This document shows positions 1 through 7,839 of a DNA stretch of 40,446 bases, in pieces (within the stretch, counting starts at the first letter, position 1; every line of letters starts with the position of its first letter). A program made the position numbers and the translations under genes. The notes below the pieces were generated by a model. That model did no database searches. It was not told the DNA's origin and worked only from the letters and a program-made list of their open reading frames with translations. The DNA comes from a candidate division TA06 bacterium JGI_Cruoil_03_38_101 (GTDB taxonomy: Bacteria > Hydrothermota > UBA3072), in contig NGFL01000023.1 of the NCBI GenBank assembly GCA_002215665.1, forward strand, positions 24,329 to 64,774, read 5' to 3'.

Positions 1-261
1 TACCTCTTCTTTCAACTTATCCATAATTTTGTTCTTCTCTCCCAATTTCCTTGTGGATAACTCCATCCTTGCATGACTTAAAACCCTTTCCATCTCTCTC
101 TTACGTGCTCTTTCTGCTTTCTCTTCTCCTCTCTTCTCTATCTCTCTTACTTCCTTTCTTGCTTTGTTTTTTATACTTTTCGTACTCTCGCGAGTTTTCT
201 TGATTATCTCTTCTTTTTTTTCATTCGCTTCTTTAAGGATTCTTTTTGCTACCTTACCCAT
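1..261 (-). CDS. atpE: V-type ATP synthase/ATPase subunit E, N-terminal part (runs off the window)
   Basis: The minus-strand frame opens with ATG at 261, six bases after the stop of subunit K, and stays open through all 87 codons to the window edge. The visible protein is almost entirely charged heptad-like helix (many K, E and R; start MGKVAKRILKEANEKKEEII). This fits the N-terminal coiled coil of the peripheral-stalk subunit E, which pairs with subunit G/H to hold the catalytic A3B3 head. Position after K in the order G/H-I-K-E is usual for bacterial V-type operons, and C, F, A, B and D are expected beyond the edge. No strong ribosome site is seen, so translation is probably coupled to K. 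Identity rests on coiled-coil character plus context, because the globular C-terminal domain is not visible. Confidence 0.8.
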   Translation of the reverse strand, partial: MGKVAKRILKEANEKKEEIIKKTRESTKSIKNKARKEVREIEKRGEEKAERARKREMERVLSHARMELSTRKLGEKNKIMDKLKEEV

Positions 262-266
262 TCACT

Positions 267-737
267 CTATCCAATAGCGTTAATCATTAAGAAACTCGTT
301 ACAAAACCAAGGATAGCATAGGTTTCTACCATAACTGCAAAGATTACCACTCTCATCGTCGCTTCAGGTTGCTTGGCAGCAAGTTCAACCCCTGATGTAC
401 AAACAAGAGACTGGTGAATCGCGGATACAAGGCCCAAAATTGCAACAGGAAGTGCAGCCATAAGATATCGAATACCCTCAAGCACTTCCATATCAAAGTT
501 AACTGAGCCGCTAAACATACCCAATTTCATCATCATAAACATAGCCGCAATAAATCCATAGAAGCCCTGAGTTGAAGGTAGAACAACAAGAATGAAAGTC
601 CTTCCAAATCTCTCGGGCTGTTCTGAGAGAACTCCTGCAGCAGCTCTTGCAGGTATACCAACTCCAATGGATGAACCAATCCCTGTAAGAAGAGCAGCAA
701 CTCCAACACCTGCCATTGCTATCCAGAAACCATTCAC
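267..737 (-). CDS. atpK: V-type ATPase membrane rotor subunit K (c subunit), Na+-type signature
   Basis: This 156-residue protein has four hydrophobic helices (about 6-26, 46-72, 90-112, 130-154), the duplicated-hairpin form of V-type c subunits. It forms the rotor ring that carries the coupling ion through the membrane. The ion-binding Glu is E138 in MVETYAILGF. Positions L53, T56, Q57 (LPSTQG), Q109 and E138 match the five Na+ ligands described for Enterococcus hirae NtpK, so Na+ coupling is likely (inference from known structures). Only the second hairpin carries the carboxylate. The start is GTG at 737, five bases after a clear AGGAGG. The gene sits between subunits I and E. Confidence 0.95.
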   Translation of the reverse strand: MNGFWIAMAGVGVAALLTGIGSSIGVGIPARAAAGVLSEQPERFGRTFILVVLPSTQGFYGFIAAMFMMMKLGMFSGSVNFDMEVLEGIRYLMAALPVAILGLVSAIHQSLVCTSGVELAAKQPEATMRVVIFAVMVETYAILGFVTSFLMINAIG

Positions 738-750
738 TTATACCTCCTTT

Positions 751-2697
751 TTATGTTTCAATTCTTGTATATCTATTTTCCAGTCCAAAAGGTTCAAATT
801 TCTCTCCTCCTCCCTCATAAAAGTAGGAGAAGAATTCAGCGAATTGAAGCCTCATCGTATGAACAAAACCACTCAATGTATTTATCGCAAGAGAAAAGGT
901 ATGACCAAGAATAAATACAAGGACTGCCAGTATCGGGCCAATAACGGGAAATAGATCCCTTACTATCATAACGAGAATATTCACAGACATTGCTAGACCC
1001 GCTGTTACAAGCCCAAGAGCCATAATTCGACTGTATGATAGGATATCTCCCAAGAAACCAATCAAACCTCTAAATAATCTAAACCCACCTTTTGCTATTT
1101 GTTTTATCCAGGAATTACTTCTCCAGGAGAATAATAATATTGTAAGTATAGGCAAAAAACCCAGATAAATAAATATCTTTATTCCTTTTGTATAGCCTAT
1201 GCCGACAAATATAAAAAACAGAAACCAGGAGATTTCATTTGCTATTGCATCCAGATAATTCCCTTTTCTAATTCTCTCTTTCATTGCAATAATAAGGCCT
1301 GCTCCAATTTGAAGGACTCCAAAACCGAGAGAGAGTTTGAGGAAATTCAGAGGATTCTTAAATGGATCAAAGAGCATCAATTTGTTTCTGAATTTAACAA
1401 TGCCAGAAAAGGCAGGGAAAGCCACCTCAAGATTATTCCCGAGCCAACCTCCTGTTAAGGAGCCTGCAAAAATTGTCATAATTCCACCAGCAATAAATAT
1501 CCAGAGATATTTCCTACCCTCAGGTAGTTTTGGGAGAAGGAAAAACGAAATTGCTATAAGAGCGATTCCGTAGACTGCATCTGTCAAACAGAATGCAAAG
1601 AAAAAGGCAAAGAACAAAGAAATGTAGGGGGTTGGATCAACTTCATTGGGCTTTGGATAGGCATATAAACCGGTCAGAACCTCATAGGGTTCACTTAGCT
1701 TATTATTCTCAAGTTTTACCGGCGGTCTCTCATCCTTTCTTGGTTTTACCCATGTGAGATCCACTCCCCTGTAAGAGGATACGAGTTTTTCCAGGACATC
1801 CTTACTATTTTCTACAATCCAACCCTCGATGAAGAAAACATTCTTGGTCATAAGAGTTTTGTTTAGCACTTCTGTTCTTTTTATTCTGGAAAGAAAATAG
1901 TCATACAGGACAAGATATTTTTCAAATTCAGAACTCTTCTTTAATAACTTTTTCGAAATCCCGGATATTTCTGATTCAATCTCTTTCATTTTACTCCTGC
2001 ATTCTGAAAATATCTCCTTTGGGCTTCTCTCCCTATCCCGGAAATCCACGGACTCTGCACCGTATTCAGAGATTATCTCATTAAATTCCTTTTCAAATCC
2101 TTTGTAAATAAAAAATACAATCCCAATTTTGGCAGTATTTTTAAAGACAATAGAATAGTCAACGGGAATGTCCTTTAATGCTTCTTCTAAATCTTCCAAC
2201 TTTCCTTTTATTTTATATATCTTAACAATAACATTCTTTACTTCCTCAAGTTTAACAATCGGAGTCTTCATCTTTTTCCATTCCTCATAAAATTCCTTTT
2301 TTTCTTCGAATTCTGTAAGCTGATTATGCAGATGATAAAGTCTATCGTCCCACTTGCAAATCTCCATAATCTCATCCGGATCAAAATTCTTTACAATGGT
2401 TTTATATCTTTCGGGTGATATCCCTGTCTTCAAATCGATGAATTGGCCAAGAATTCCTTTATTGTTGGAATGGGGTTTAAAGATTTCAACAACTCGTCCA
2501 ATCTTATTGAATATTTCTTCGCCTTCCTTATCTGTAAGTTTCTTATCCGGAATTAAATCCGGATACTCATCCACAAGAGGGGAAGAACGAGAATCTGTGA
2601 TATGAAACATTTCAAGATCCTGAAGTTCCTTTAAGAACTTTTCCCTTTCATCTTCGTATAAAATAAGAGTAGCCTTTTGGAGTTTTGTAAGACCCAT
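751..2697 (-). CDS. atpI: V-type ATPase subunit I (a-subunit homologue)
   Basis: This 648-residue stator subunit forms the ion half-channels against the K ring. Residues 1-345 are a soluble, charged arm with helical segments. From about 355 to 612 there are seven or eight membrane helices. The segment around 550-575 (DILSYSRIMALGL) carries the conserved Arg R557 expected to face the rotor glutamate. The C-terminal signature HTMRLQFAEFFSYFYEGGG (613-631) is typical of bacterial and archaeal V-type I subunits. The ATG at 2697 directly abuts the stop of the G/H gene without a visible Shine-Dalgarno, suggesting translational coupling. Length is normal for the family. Confidence 0.95.
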   Translation of the reverse strand: MGLTKLQKATLILYEDEREKFLKELQDLEMFHITDSRSSPLVDEYPDLIPDKKLTDKEGEEIFNKIGRVVEIFKPHSNNKGILGQFIDLKTGISPERYKTIVKNFDPDEIMEICKWDDRLYHLHNQLTEFEEKKEFYEEWKKMKTPIVKLEEVKNVIVKIYKIKGKLEDLEEALKDIPVDYSIVFKNTAKIGIVFFIYKGFEKEFNEIISEYGAESVDFRDRERSPKEIFSECRSKMKEIESEISGISKKLLKKSSEFEKYLVLYDYFLSRIKRTEVLNKTLMTKNVFFIEGWIVENSKDVLEKLVSSYRGVDLTWVKPRKDERPPVKLENNKLSEPYEVLTGLYAYPKPNEVDPTPYISLFFAFFFAFCLTDAVYGIALIAISFFLLPKLPEGRKYLWIFIAGGIMTIFAGSLTGGWLGNNLEVAFPAFSGIVKFRNKLMLFDPFKNPLNFLKLSLGFGVLQIGAGLIIAMKERIRKGNYLDAIANEISWFLFFIFVGIGYTKGIKIFIYLGFLPILTILLFSWRSNSWIKQIAKGGFRLFRGLIGFLGDILSYSRIMALGLVTAGLAMSVNILVMIVRDLFPVIGPILAVLVFILGHTFSLAINTLSGFVHTMRLQFAEFFSYFYEGGGEKFEPFGLENRYTRIET

Positions 2698-3018
2698 TTA
2701 TTTTTCTTTTTTCAGGATATTGTTTACAGCCAATTTTCTGGCTTCTTTTAATTTTTTTGAAGCTTTTTTCTTTATCTTCTCGATCTCCCTTTCCATCTTT
2801 TTTTCTAATTTCTTTTTCTCCTCTTCCGCCTCTTTCCTCCCCTCCTCCTTTTTTACCTGGATCATTCCCTTTATTTCACCTTCTGTAGTCTGGATAATGG
2901 ATTCCGCCTCTTTCTTTGCCTTCTCTATTATCCCTCTTGCCTCTTCCCTTGCCTTTTTTATTATATCATCTGCCTTTTTTTCAGCTTCTTTTATTTCCCT
3001 AATAAGATCCTCCGGCAT
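2698..3018 (-). CDS. V-type ATPase peripheral-stalk subunit G/H (coiled coil)
   Basis: This 106-residue protein is almost pure Lys/Glu/Ala/Ile helix with no helix breaker after residue 5 (starts MPEDLIREIKEAEKKADDII). This is the form of NtpF/AhaH-type subunits, which pair with subunit E in the outer stalk. It is the first gene of the V-ATPase run, with ATG preceded by AGGAGGT at good spacing. A TTGACA lies about 45 bases upstream on the same strand (3062-3067). Low complexity means similarity alone would be weak, and the call rests on composition, length and position before subunit I. Confidence 0.85.
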   Translation of the reverse strand: MPEDLIREIKEAEKKADDIIKKAREEARGIIEKAKKEAESIIQTTEGEIKGMIQVKKEEGRKEAEEEKKKLEKKMEREIEKIKKKASKKLKEARKLAVNNILKKEK

Positions 3019-3061
3019 TCTACCTCCTTTTGTCGGTTGAAAATATAATAAAAATTCCCTT

Positions 3062-3067
3062 TGTCAA
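3062..3067 (-). promoter_or_regulatory. Probable -35 box of the V-ATPase operon
   Basis: On the minus strand TTGACA is followed by an AT-rich run (TTTTTATTATATTTT). The best -10 candidates, TATATT and TTATAT, lie only 13-14 bases downstream, which is short, so the exact -10 is unresolved. It lies between the transposase element and the first V-ATPase gene, about 45 bases before the start codon. Confidence 0.4.
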
Positions 3068-3077
3068 GGGCTCATTA

Positions 3078-3101
3078 GGGACAGGGGTTGACATTTTGGC
3101 A
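3078..3101 (+). repeat. Left terminal inverted repeat of the transposase element
   Basis: This is a 24-base arm whose reverse complement recurs at 4034-4057 with one mismatch (A versus G at the sixth base). It ends exactly at the transposase stop codon. Confidence 0.85.
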
Positions 3102-4010
3102 CTATACATCATTTGCTATTAATCTATCTTTTGCTCTTTTGTACAATTTACCAAGAGATGAATATTTTAACGGTCTAAATGGAGAATACTTCATTATCTC
3201 CTTATACTTTAATCCTGCTATATCCTTTAAACGAACCATAAGTTCAGAACGTAAGTTTTTACCTCTAAAGGTATCAACCCTTATACCAGTTATTTTTATC
3301 CCTTTTTCTTGCTCAAACTTTTCAATAACTTCTTCCGGAGATTCAAATATATAATCCTCTTTCCTCATTCTTCTTGAATAACCTTTGCCCTTTCTTCTGT
3401 CAAACTTCTTTATCGCATCTTGTTCAAAATCTTCTCTTCCAATTATCTCACCATATCGGGTCTTCTTTATGGGGAGTTCCTTACCTAACCATTCTCCGAG
3501 TAATTCTTCGAATACTTTTTTACTTTGAAATATATGCTCTACATACTTATTATCAACTATCTTATCCCTATTCTCTTTGAAATATTCTCCTATACTTGAC
3601 CATCTGTATTCATATGGATTCTTTGTTATTCCTGCCCTTACAGGATTAAGTAAAACATACACAATTGCCATACTTAAATAGGGATCTTCCTGTATTAATG
3701 TAGATTTATATCTATCCTGAAATACATGCCCACGACCACCATTCTTCTTCCTATAATTTATTCCATATTGCCCATTCAATTGTCTCATAAAGTCAGGTAG
3801 TCTACCAGAACTATTCTGTAAAACTAAATGATAATGACTATCCATTACACAATATGCAAAAATCTTTACCTTCAATATCTTTCTTTTCTCTTTTAGTAAT
3901 TTTAGAAAATATTCCTTAGATTTATTATCGAGGAAAATATTTTTTCCTTCTATCCCCCTGTTCATTACATGATGATATGCACCTTTATATGTTACTCTCG
4001 AAGTCCTCAT
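3102..4010 (-). CDS. REP-associated tyrosine transposase (Y1/HUH superfamily)
   Basis: This 302-residue protein has the TnpA_REP layout. The N-terminus is TYKGAYHHVMNRGIEGKNIF, the HUH metal-binding motif is in MDSHYHLVLQ near residue 60, and the catalytic Tyr is probably in the DFMRQLNGQYGINYRKKN stretch. GHVFQDRYKS and the YVLLNPVRAG motif follow. Residues after about 160 form a basic C-terminal extension common in this family, with a possible helix-turn-helix near 260-300. Such enzymes nick and join single-stranded DNA at hairpin ends. There is no Shine-Dalgarno; the promoter at 4019-4047 would give a leaderless mRNA. The gene appears intact. Confidence 0.93.
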   Translation of the reverse strand: MRTSRVTYKGAYHHVMNRGIEGKNIFLDNKSKEYFLKLLKEKRKILKVKIFAYCVMDSHYHLVLQNSSGRLPDFMRQLNGQYGINYRKKNGGRGHVFQDRYKSTLIQEDPYLSMAIVYVLLNPVRAGITKNPYEYRWSSIGEYFKENRDKIVDNKYVEHIFQSKKVFEELLGEWLGKELPIKKTRYGEIIGREDFEQDAIKKFDRRKGKGYSRRMRKEDYIFESPEEVIEKFEQEKGIKITGIRVDTFRGKNLRSELMVRLKDIAGLKYKEIMKYSPFRPLKYSSLGKLYKRAKDRLIANDV

Positions 4011-4018
4011 ATTATGTA

Positions 4019-4047
4019 AATATAACTTACTACTGCCAAAATGTCAA
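4019..4047 (-). promoter_or_regulatory. Transposase promoter built into the element's inverted repeat
   Basis: On the minus strand TTGACA (4047-4042), a 17-base spacer and TATATT (4024-4019) place the transcription start near 4012-4010, at the ATG itself. The -35 hexamer lies within the terminal inverted repeat. Confidence 0.7.
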
Positions 4048-4057
4048 CCCCCGTCCC
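4034..4057 (-). repeat. Right terminal inverted repeat of the transposase element
   Basis: This arm pairs with 3078-3101 at 23 of 24 positions. It lies upstream of the transposase and overlaps its -35 box. Confidence 0.85.
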
Positions 4058-4069
4058 TTCATCCCTTTG

Positions 4070-5185
4070 CTACAACTCAGGGGAAGAGCCGAGTTCTTTA
4101 TCCAGTTCTTCAAGTAGCCCTTGAGCCTTTCTTGAAACCTTCTTCGGAGTCCAGATATAGACTTCAGCCAGGAGATTTCCCTTGCCTCTTCCGTAAAGGC
4201 TACCCATTCCTTTACCCCTCAATACGAATACCTTGCCCGAATTGGTGTGGGGTGGAATGGTAATCTTCACTCTACCATCTAAAGTAGGAATTTTTACCTC
4301 CCCACCCTCAATTGCTGTTTTATAACTTACTGGAATTTTAATCCTTAGATTATTTCCTTCTCTTATAAAGCGACTATCTTCCTTAACTTTTATCTGAATG
4401 ATGATGTTTCCTCTCATTCCTCTTCTTCTTCCAACATTTCCCTCGCCTCGGAGAGTTATGTAATTATCGCTCTCTACCCCGGGAGGAATCCTTACTGACA
4501 ATTGTTTTTCTTTCTTTACCCTACCTTCACCATAGCAGTATGGACAGGTGTCCCTTATTACTTCACCTGTTCCCCTGCACGCTGGACAGGTTGAAACAGA
4601 AACCATTTGACCGAATATTCCTGAGTGGGCAGTTCGAACTTCACCTGTTCCATTACACATTGAGCATGTAGTGGTTACTCCACCCTTCCCATCGCAATGT
4701 CGACACTTTTCAAATAAACGAACCTTGATTCTTTTGGTAGTTCCTTCTGCTGCTTCTTTAAGGGTTATATTAAGTGGAATTCTAAGATCCTCTCCTACGG
4801 AATATTGAGCCCTTGGTCCAGTCCTTGCCCTCGTGCCTTGCCCAAAAATCTGGCTGAAGAAGTCACCCCCACCAAAACCACCAAAGAAATCCTTAAATAT
4901 ATCCTCAAGGTCTGCTTGATGAGTAAAGTCTTCCCATGAAAACTGACCACCTTCAAAATATACACCTTCTTTTCCAAATCGATCATATCGGGCTCTTTTA
5001 TCGGGGTCTGCCAGGATTTCATAGGCTTCAGATATCTTCTTAAACTTTCTCTCAGCTTCCTCCTTGTTGTCTTTATTCATATCAGGATGGTATTTTCTGG
5101 CGAGTTTCTTATAAGATTTTTTAATCTCTTCTTTAGTTGCGTCCCTTGAAACGCCCAAAGTTCCGTAATAATCGTTGTCTCTCGT
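4070..5185 (-). CDS. dnaJ: Chaperone DnaJ (Hsp40), non-canonical start codon
   Basis: This co-chaperone stimulates DnaK ATPase activity and delivers unfolded substrates. The J domain includes YHPDMNKDN (HPD intact), then a G/F-rich linker. Four CxxCxGxG zinc repeats (CRHCDGKG, CSMCNGTG, CPACRGTG, CPYCYGEG) and two C-terminal beta domains follow. The first conventional start is TTG at 5158, but that codon is the Leu of the conserved YYxxLGV helix. Homologous sequence continues upstream as RDNDYYGTLGV. In frame upstream there are only ACG at 5185, seven bases after AGGGGG, and ATA at 5191, one base after it. I place the start at ACG (371 residues), with ATA as the alternative. It lies 15 bases after the dnaK stop. 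Confidence 0.9.
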   Translation of the reverse strand, partial: TRDNDYYGTLGVSRDATKEEIKKSYKKLARKYHPDMNKDNKEEAERKFKKISEAYEILADPDKRARYDRFGKEGVYFEGGQFSWEDFTHQADLEDIFKDFFGGFGGGDFFSQIFGQGTRARTGPRAQYSVGEDLRIPLNITLKEAAEGTTKRIKVRLFEKCRHCDGKGGVTTTCSMCNGTGEVRTAHSGIFGQMVSVSTCPACRGTGEVIRDTCPYCYGEGRVKKEKQLSVRIPPGVESDNYITLRGEGNVGRRRGMRGNIIIQIKVKEDSRFIREGNNLRIKIPVSYKTAIEGGEVKIPTLDGRVKITIPPHTNSGKVFVLRGKGMGSLYGRGKGNLLAEVYIWTPKKVSRKAQGLLEELDKELGSSPEL

Positions 5186-5200
5186 TTGTATGCCCCCTAA

Positions 5201-7135
5201 TTACTCCTCTTTATTTTTATCTTTATCTTCCTCCTCATCAATTACTTCATAGTCTGCTTCAACTTCTCCTTCTTCACCCTTTTCCTCTTTCTTCTCTTCA
5301 GATTTTGTTTCAGTTGATTTCTGCTGTGCTTCTGCTTGAGCTTTCTTATAGATTTCTTCAGCTATGGCATGCGAAGCTTGTTGCAATTCTTCCATTTTTT
5401 GCCTGATTTTGATTACCTCTTCACCCTTCATCGCCTCTTTCAGATCTTTAACTGCACTCTGAACTTTCTCTCTTTCTCCCTTTGGAACCGAATCTCCTTG
5501 TTCCTTTAAAGTTTTTTCAACAGAGTAGATAAGAGTATCCGCCTGGTTTCTTGTGTCAATGAGTTCTTCTTTCTTTTTATCCTCTTCTGCATGAGCCTCA
5601 GCTTCTTTCCTCATTTTTTCTATCTCTTCTTCAGAGAGACCTGATGAGGATTCTATCCTGATCGATTGTTCTTTCTTTGTTCCGAGGTCTTTGGCAGAGA
5701 CATGAAGGATTCCATTGGCATCTATATCAAAAGAGACCTCTATTTGTGGAATTCCCCTTGGAGCCAGAGGAATCCCTCCTAATTCAAATCTTCCAAGGGT
5801 CCTGTTGTCAGGAGCCATTGATCTTTCCCCCTGGAGAACATGGATAGTAACTGCAGGCTGGTTATCCTCTGCTGTGGTAAATATCTTACTCTTCATGGTA
5901 GGTATTGTAGTATTTCTCGGGATGATTCTCGTCATTCTCTCCCCAAGAGTTTCAATCCCGAGGGAGAGTGGGGTTACATCAAGGAGGAGAATATCCTTGA
6001 TATTGCCAGCAAGTATTCCACCCTGGATTGCAGCTCCAATTGCTACCACTTCATCAGGGTTAATTCCCTTATGAGGTTCTTTGTTAAAGAGTTCCTTTAC
6101 CTTTTCCTGGACAACGGGCATTCTCGTCATACCTCCTACGAGGATAACTTCATCAATATCGCCTTTGGTCAGCTTTGCATCTTTAAGAGCCTGTCTTACA
6201 GGCTGCTCAACCCTCTTTAGTAAATGCTCTGTCAGGGATTCAAGCTTTGCACGGGTGAGTTTCTTTTCTAAATGCCTTGCCCCTGTTTCGTCTCCTGTAA
6301 TATACGGCAGGTTAATGGTTGTTTCTTTCATTGTAGAAAGTTCGCATTTTGCTTTCTCAGAAGCGTCTCGAACCCTCTGAACAGCAGTTCTATCTTCTGA
6401 GAGGTCAATCCCTGTTTCTTTTTTGAACTCTTCAATCAACCAGGTCATTACCACATGGTCAAAATCATCACCGCCGAGATGCGTATCTCCATTTGTAGAA
6501 AGGACTTCAAATACACCTTCACTGATTTCGAGGATGGATATATCAAACGTTCCTCCTCCAAGATCAAAAACTGCTATCTTTTCTTCTTTATTCTCGTTAA
6601 GACCATAGGCAAGAGAAGCTGCAGTAGGCTCGTTAATTATCCTAAGGACTTTCAAACCTGCAATCTCTCCTGCATCCTTTGTTGCCTTTCTCTGGGAATC
6701 ATTGAAGTAAGCAGGAACAGTAATTACAGCCTCGGTAACCTTTTGTCCAAGATGATCCTCTGCCGCTTTTTTTAGATACTGGAGAACTTTAGCAGAAATT
6801 TCAGGGGGCGAATAGACCTTATCACCGACCTTTATTCTTGCATCGTTGTGGGGTCCTTTCTTGACATCAAATGGTACTTCTTTTATCTCATTTTTTACCT
6901 CTCCAAACCTTCTTCCCATAAACCTTTTAACCGAGTAGACCGTCTTTTTAGGGTTGGTCAATTGCTGTCTTTTTGCCTGAAGACCAACCAGTTCTTCTCC
7001 ATCTTTAAAAGCAACAACAGATGGTGTTGTTCTTCCTCCTTCTGGATTTGTAATTACCTCTGGCTCTGATTGCTCTACAATGGCAACGACAGAATTAGTT
7101 GTTCCAAGGTCAATACCAATTACCGGTTCTTTCAT
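5201..7135 (-). CDS. dnaK: Chaperone DnaK (Hsp70)
   Basis: This ATP-driven chaperone has 644 residues from ATG at 7135, one base after the grpE stop and nine bases after AGGAGG. Longer upstream readings to 7204 would lie inside grpE and are rejected. The nucleotide-binding domain starts with [13 protein letters not shown] and includes [12 protein letters not shown] and VGGMTRMP. The [11 protein letters not shown] linker region, the substrate-binding domain and an alpha-helical lid follow. The tail is strongly acidic ([17 protein letters not shown]) and lacks the usual EEVKDDK-like ending. The gene order grpE-dnaK-dnaJ lacks an adjacent hrcA, and no CIRCE inverted repeat is visible upstream, so the regulator is unknown. 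Confidence 0.97.
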   Translation of the reverse strand: MKEPVIGIDLGTTNSVVAIVEQSEPEVITNPEGGRTTPSVVAFKDGEELVGLQAKRQQLTNPKKTVYSVKRFMGRRFGEVKNEIKEVPFDVKKGPHNDARIKVGDKVYSPPEISAKVLQYLKKAAEDHLGQKVTEAVITVPAYFNDSQRKATKDAGEIAGLKVLRIINEPTAASLAYGLNENKEEKIAVFDLGGGTFDISILEISEGVFEVLSTNGDTHLGGDDFDHVVMTWLIEEFKKETGIDLSEDRTAVQRVRDASEKAKCELSTMKETTINLPYITGDETGARHLEKKLTRAKLESLTEHLLKRVEQPVRQALKDAKLTKGDIDEVILVGGMTRMPVVQEKVKELFNKEPHKGINPDEVVAIGAAIQGGILAGNIKDILLLDVTPLSLGIETLGERMTRIIPRNTTIPTMKSKIFTTAEDNQPAVTIHVLQGERSMAPDNRTLGRFELGGIPLAPRGIPQIEVSFDIDANGILHVSAKDLGTKKEQSIRIESSSGLSEEEIEKMRKEAEAHAEEDKKKEELIDTRNQADTLIYSVEKTLKEQGDSVPKGEREKVQSAVKDLKEAMKGEEVIKIRQKMEELQQASHAIAEEIYKKAQAEAQQKSTETKSEEKKEEKGEEGEVEADYEVIDEEEDKDKNKEE

Positions 7136-7136
7136 T

Positions 7137-7700
7137 CTACTCTTCCTCCTTATTTTTGTTTTCTTTGGTATCCTCTGATTTATCCTCTTTTTCCTTCGCC
7201 ACAATAACCTTTGATGGGCGAAGGATTTTATCTCCTATCTTATAACCTTGTTCGACTTCCTCAAGTATCTTCCCTTCCTCTTCCTCACTTTCTATCACAT
7301 GAACCGCTTCGTGCCTGGATGGATCAAATTCTTTTCCTTTTGAGTGGAAGGGTTCTATCTGATATTTTTTCAGGTTATTTTTTAGTTTTAAATGAATAAG
7401 ATGCATTCCCTCGATGAAAGACCTGGATCCTTTCTTTTTACCATCTTTTTTAAGAACATCGAATGCTCTGGAGAAATCGTCTAAAATGGGGAGTATTTCC
7501 CTAAAAACCTCCTCAATTGCAAAATTATAGATTTTTACTTTCTCCTCCTGTGTTCTCTTTCTCAAATTTTCATAGTTAGCCAAAGCTCGGAGGTACTTAT
7601 CCATCAACTCTGCCTTTTCCTCTTTCAATTTTTCAACAATATTCTTTGACTTTTTAGAAATTTCTCCTCTTTTTTCTTCTATTTCTTTCTTTTTAGTCAT
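7137..7700 (-). CDS. grpE: Nucleotide exchange factor GrpE
   Basis: This 187-residue protein promotes ADP release from DnaK. The Lys/Glu-rich N-terminal half is a long coiled coil ([25 protein letters not shown] is the classical GrpE start of homology). The second half forms the beta-wing domain ([19 protein letters not shown] ... [18 protein letters not shown]). The ATG at 7700 follows GGAAGGAG. A TTGACA at 7752-7747 suggests the promoter of the grpE-dnaK-dnaJ operon, although the -10 is not clear. The acidic/basic C-terminal tail is longer than the core domain needs. Confidence 0.96.
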   Translation of the reverse strand: MTKKKEIEEKRGEISKKSKNIVEKLKEEKAELMDKYLRALANYENLRKRTQEEKVKIYNFAIEEVFREILPILDDFSRAFDVLKKDGKKKGSRSFIEGMHLIHLKLKNNLKKYQIEPFHSKGKEFDPSRHEAVHVIESEEEEGKILEEVEQGYKIGDKILRPSKVIVAKEKEDKSEDTKENKNKEEE

Positions 7701-7746
7701 TTTCTCTCCTTCCCTTTTTATATAAATTTATAAAGAAGATTGCTTA

Positions 7747-7752
7747 TGTCAA
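7747..7752 (-). promoter_or_regulatory. Probable -35 box of the grpE-dnaK-dnaJ operon
   Basis: GGGGTTGACAT on the minus strand lies about 50 bases before the grpE ATG and is followed by an AT-rich stretch (TATAAATTTATATAA). TATAAA lies at a spacing of 14, shorter than ideal, so the -10 is uncertain. No CIRCE-like inverted repeat is seen. Confidence 0.4.
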
Positions 7753-7839
7753 CCCCAAAAACTGTAAATCTTGTAAATAATCTTATTAATTTCTGAATTT
7801 CAGCCTTTACTTTTTTTCTTTTTTATATATGATATTGAT

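Larger units (their letters stand above)
3078..4057 (-). mobile_element. REP-type (IS200/IS605-like Y1) transposase element with terminal inverted repeats
   Basis: A single transposase gene is bounded by 24-base inverted repeats at 3078-3101 and 4034-4057. The two ends match at 23 of 24 positions and share the core GGGGTTGACATTTTGGCA. The transposase stop codon directly touches the left repeat. The right repeat lies 23 bases before the transposase ATG and contains the -35 box of its promoter. The element sits 12 bases after the dnaJ stop and before the V-ATPase operon, a position that disrupts no gene. RAYT-like elements are known to be flanked by paired palindromic or inverted REP sequences, but full hairpin REPs are not visible here, so the exact mobile unit is inferred. 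Confidence 0.75.

Noticed and set aside
592-954. Plus-strand ORF opposite atpK/atpI, and many similar overlapping ORFs
   Set aside because: They run antisense to well-supported genes and show no family motif or ribosome site.
3097-3117. TGGCAC ... TTGCT resembling a sigma-54 promoter next to the transposase
   Set aside because: The spacing is 10 bases instead of 5, and it overlaps the inverted repeat and the transposase 3' end.
7136-7204. dnaK start at 7204
   Set aside because: It lies inside grpE. The ATG at 7135 has AGGAGG and begins with the conserved N-terminus.
7701-7839. Possible CIRCE heat-shock operator before grpE
   Set aside because: No TTAGCACTC-N9-GAGTGCTAA-like pair is present.
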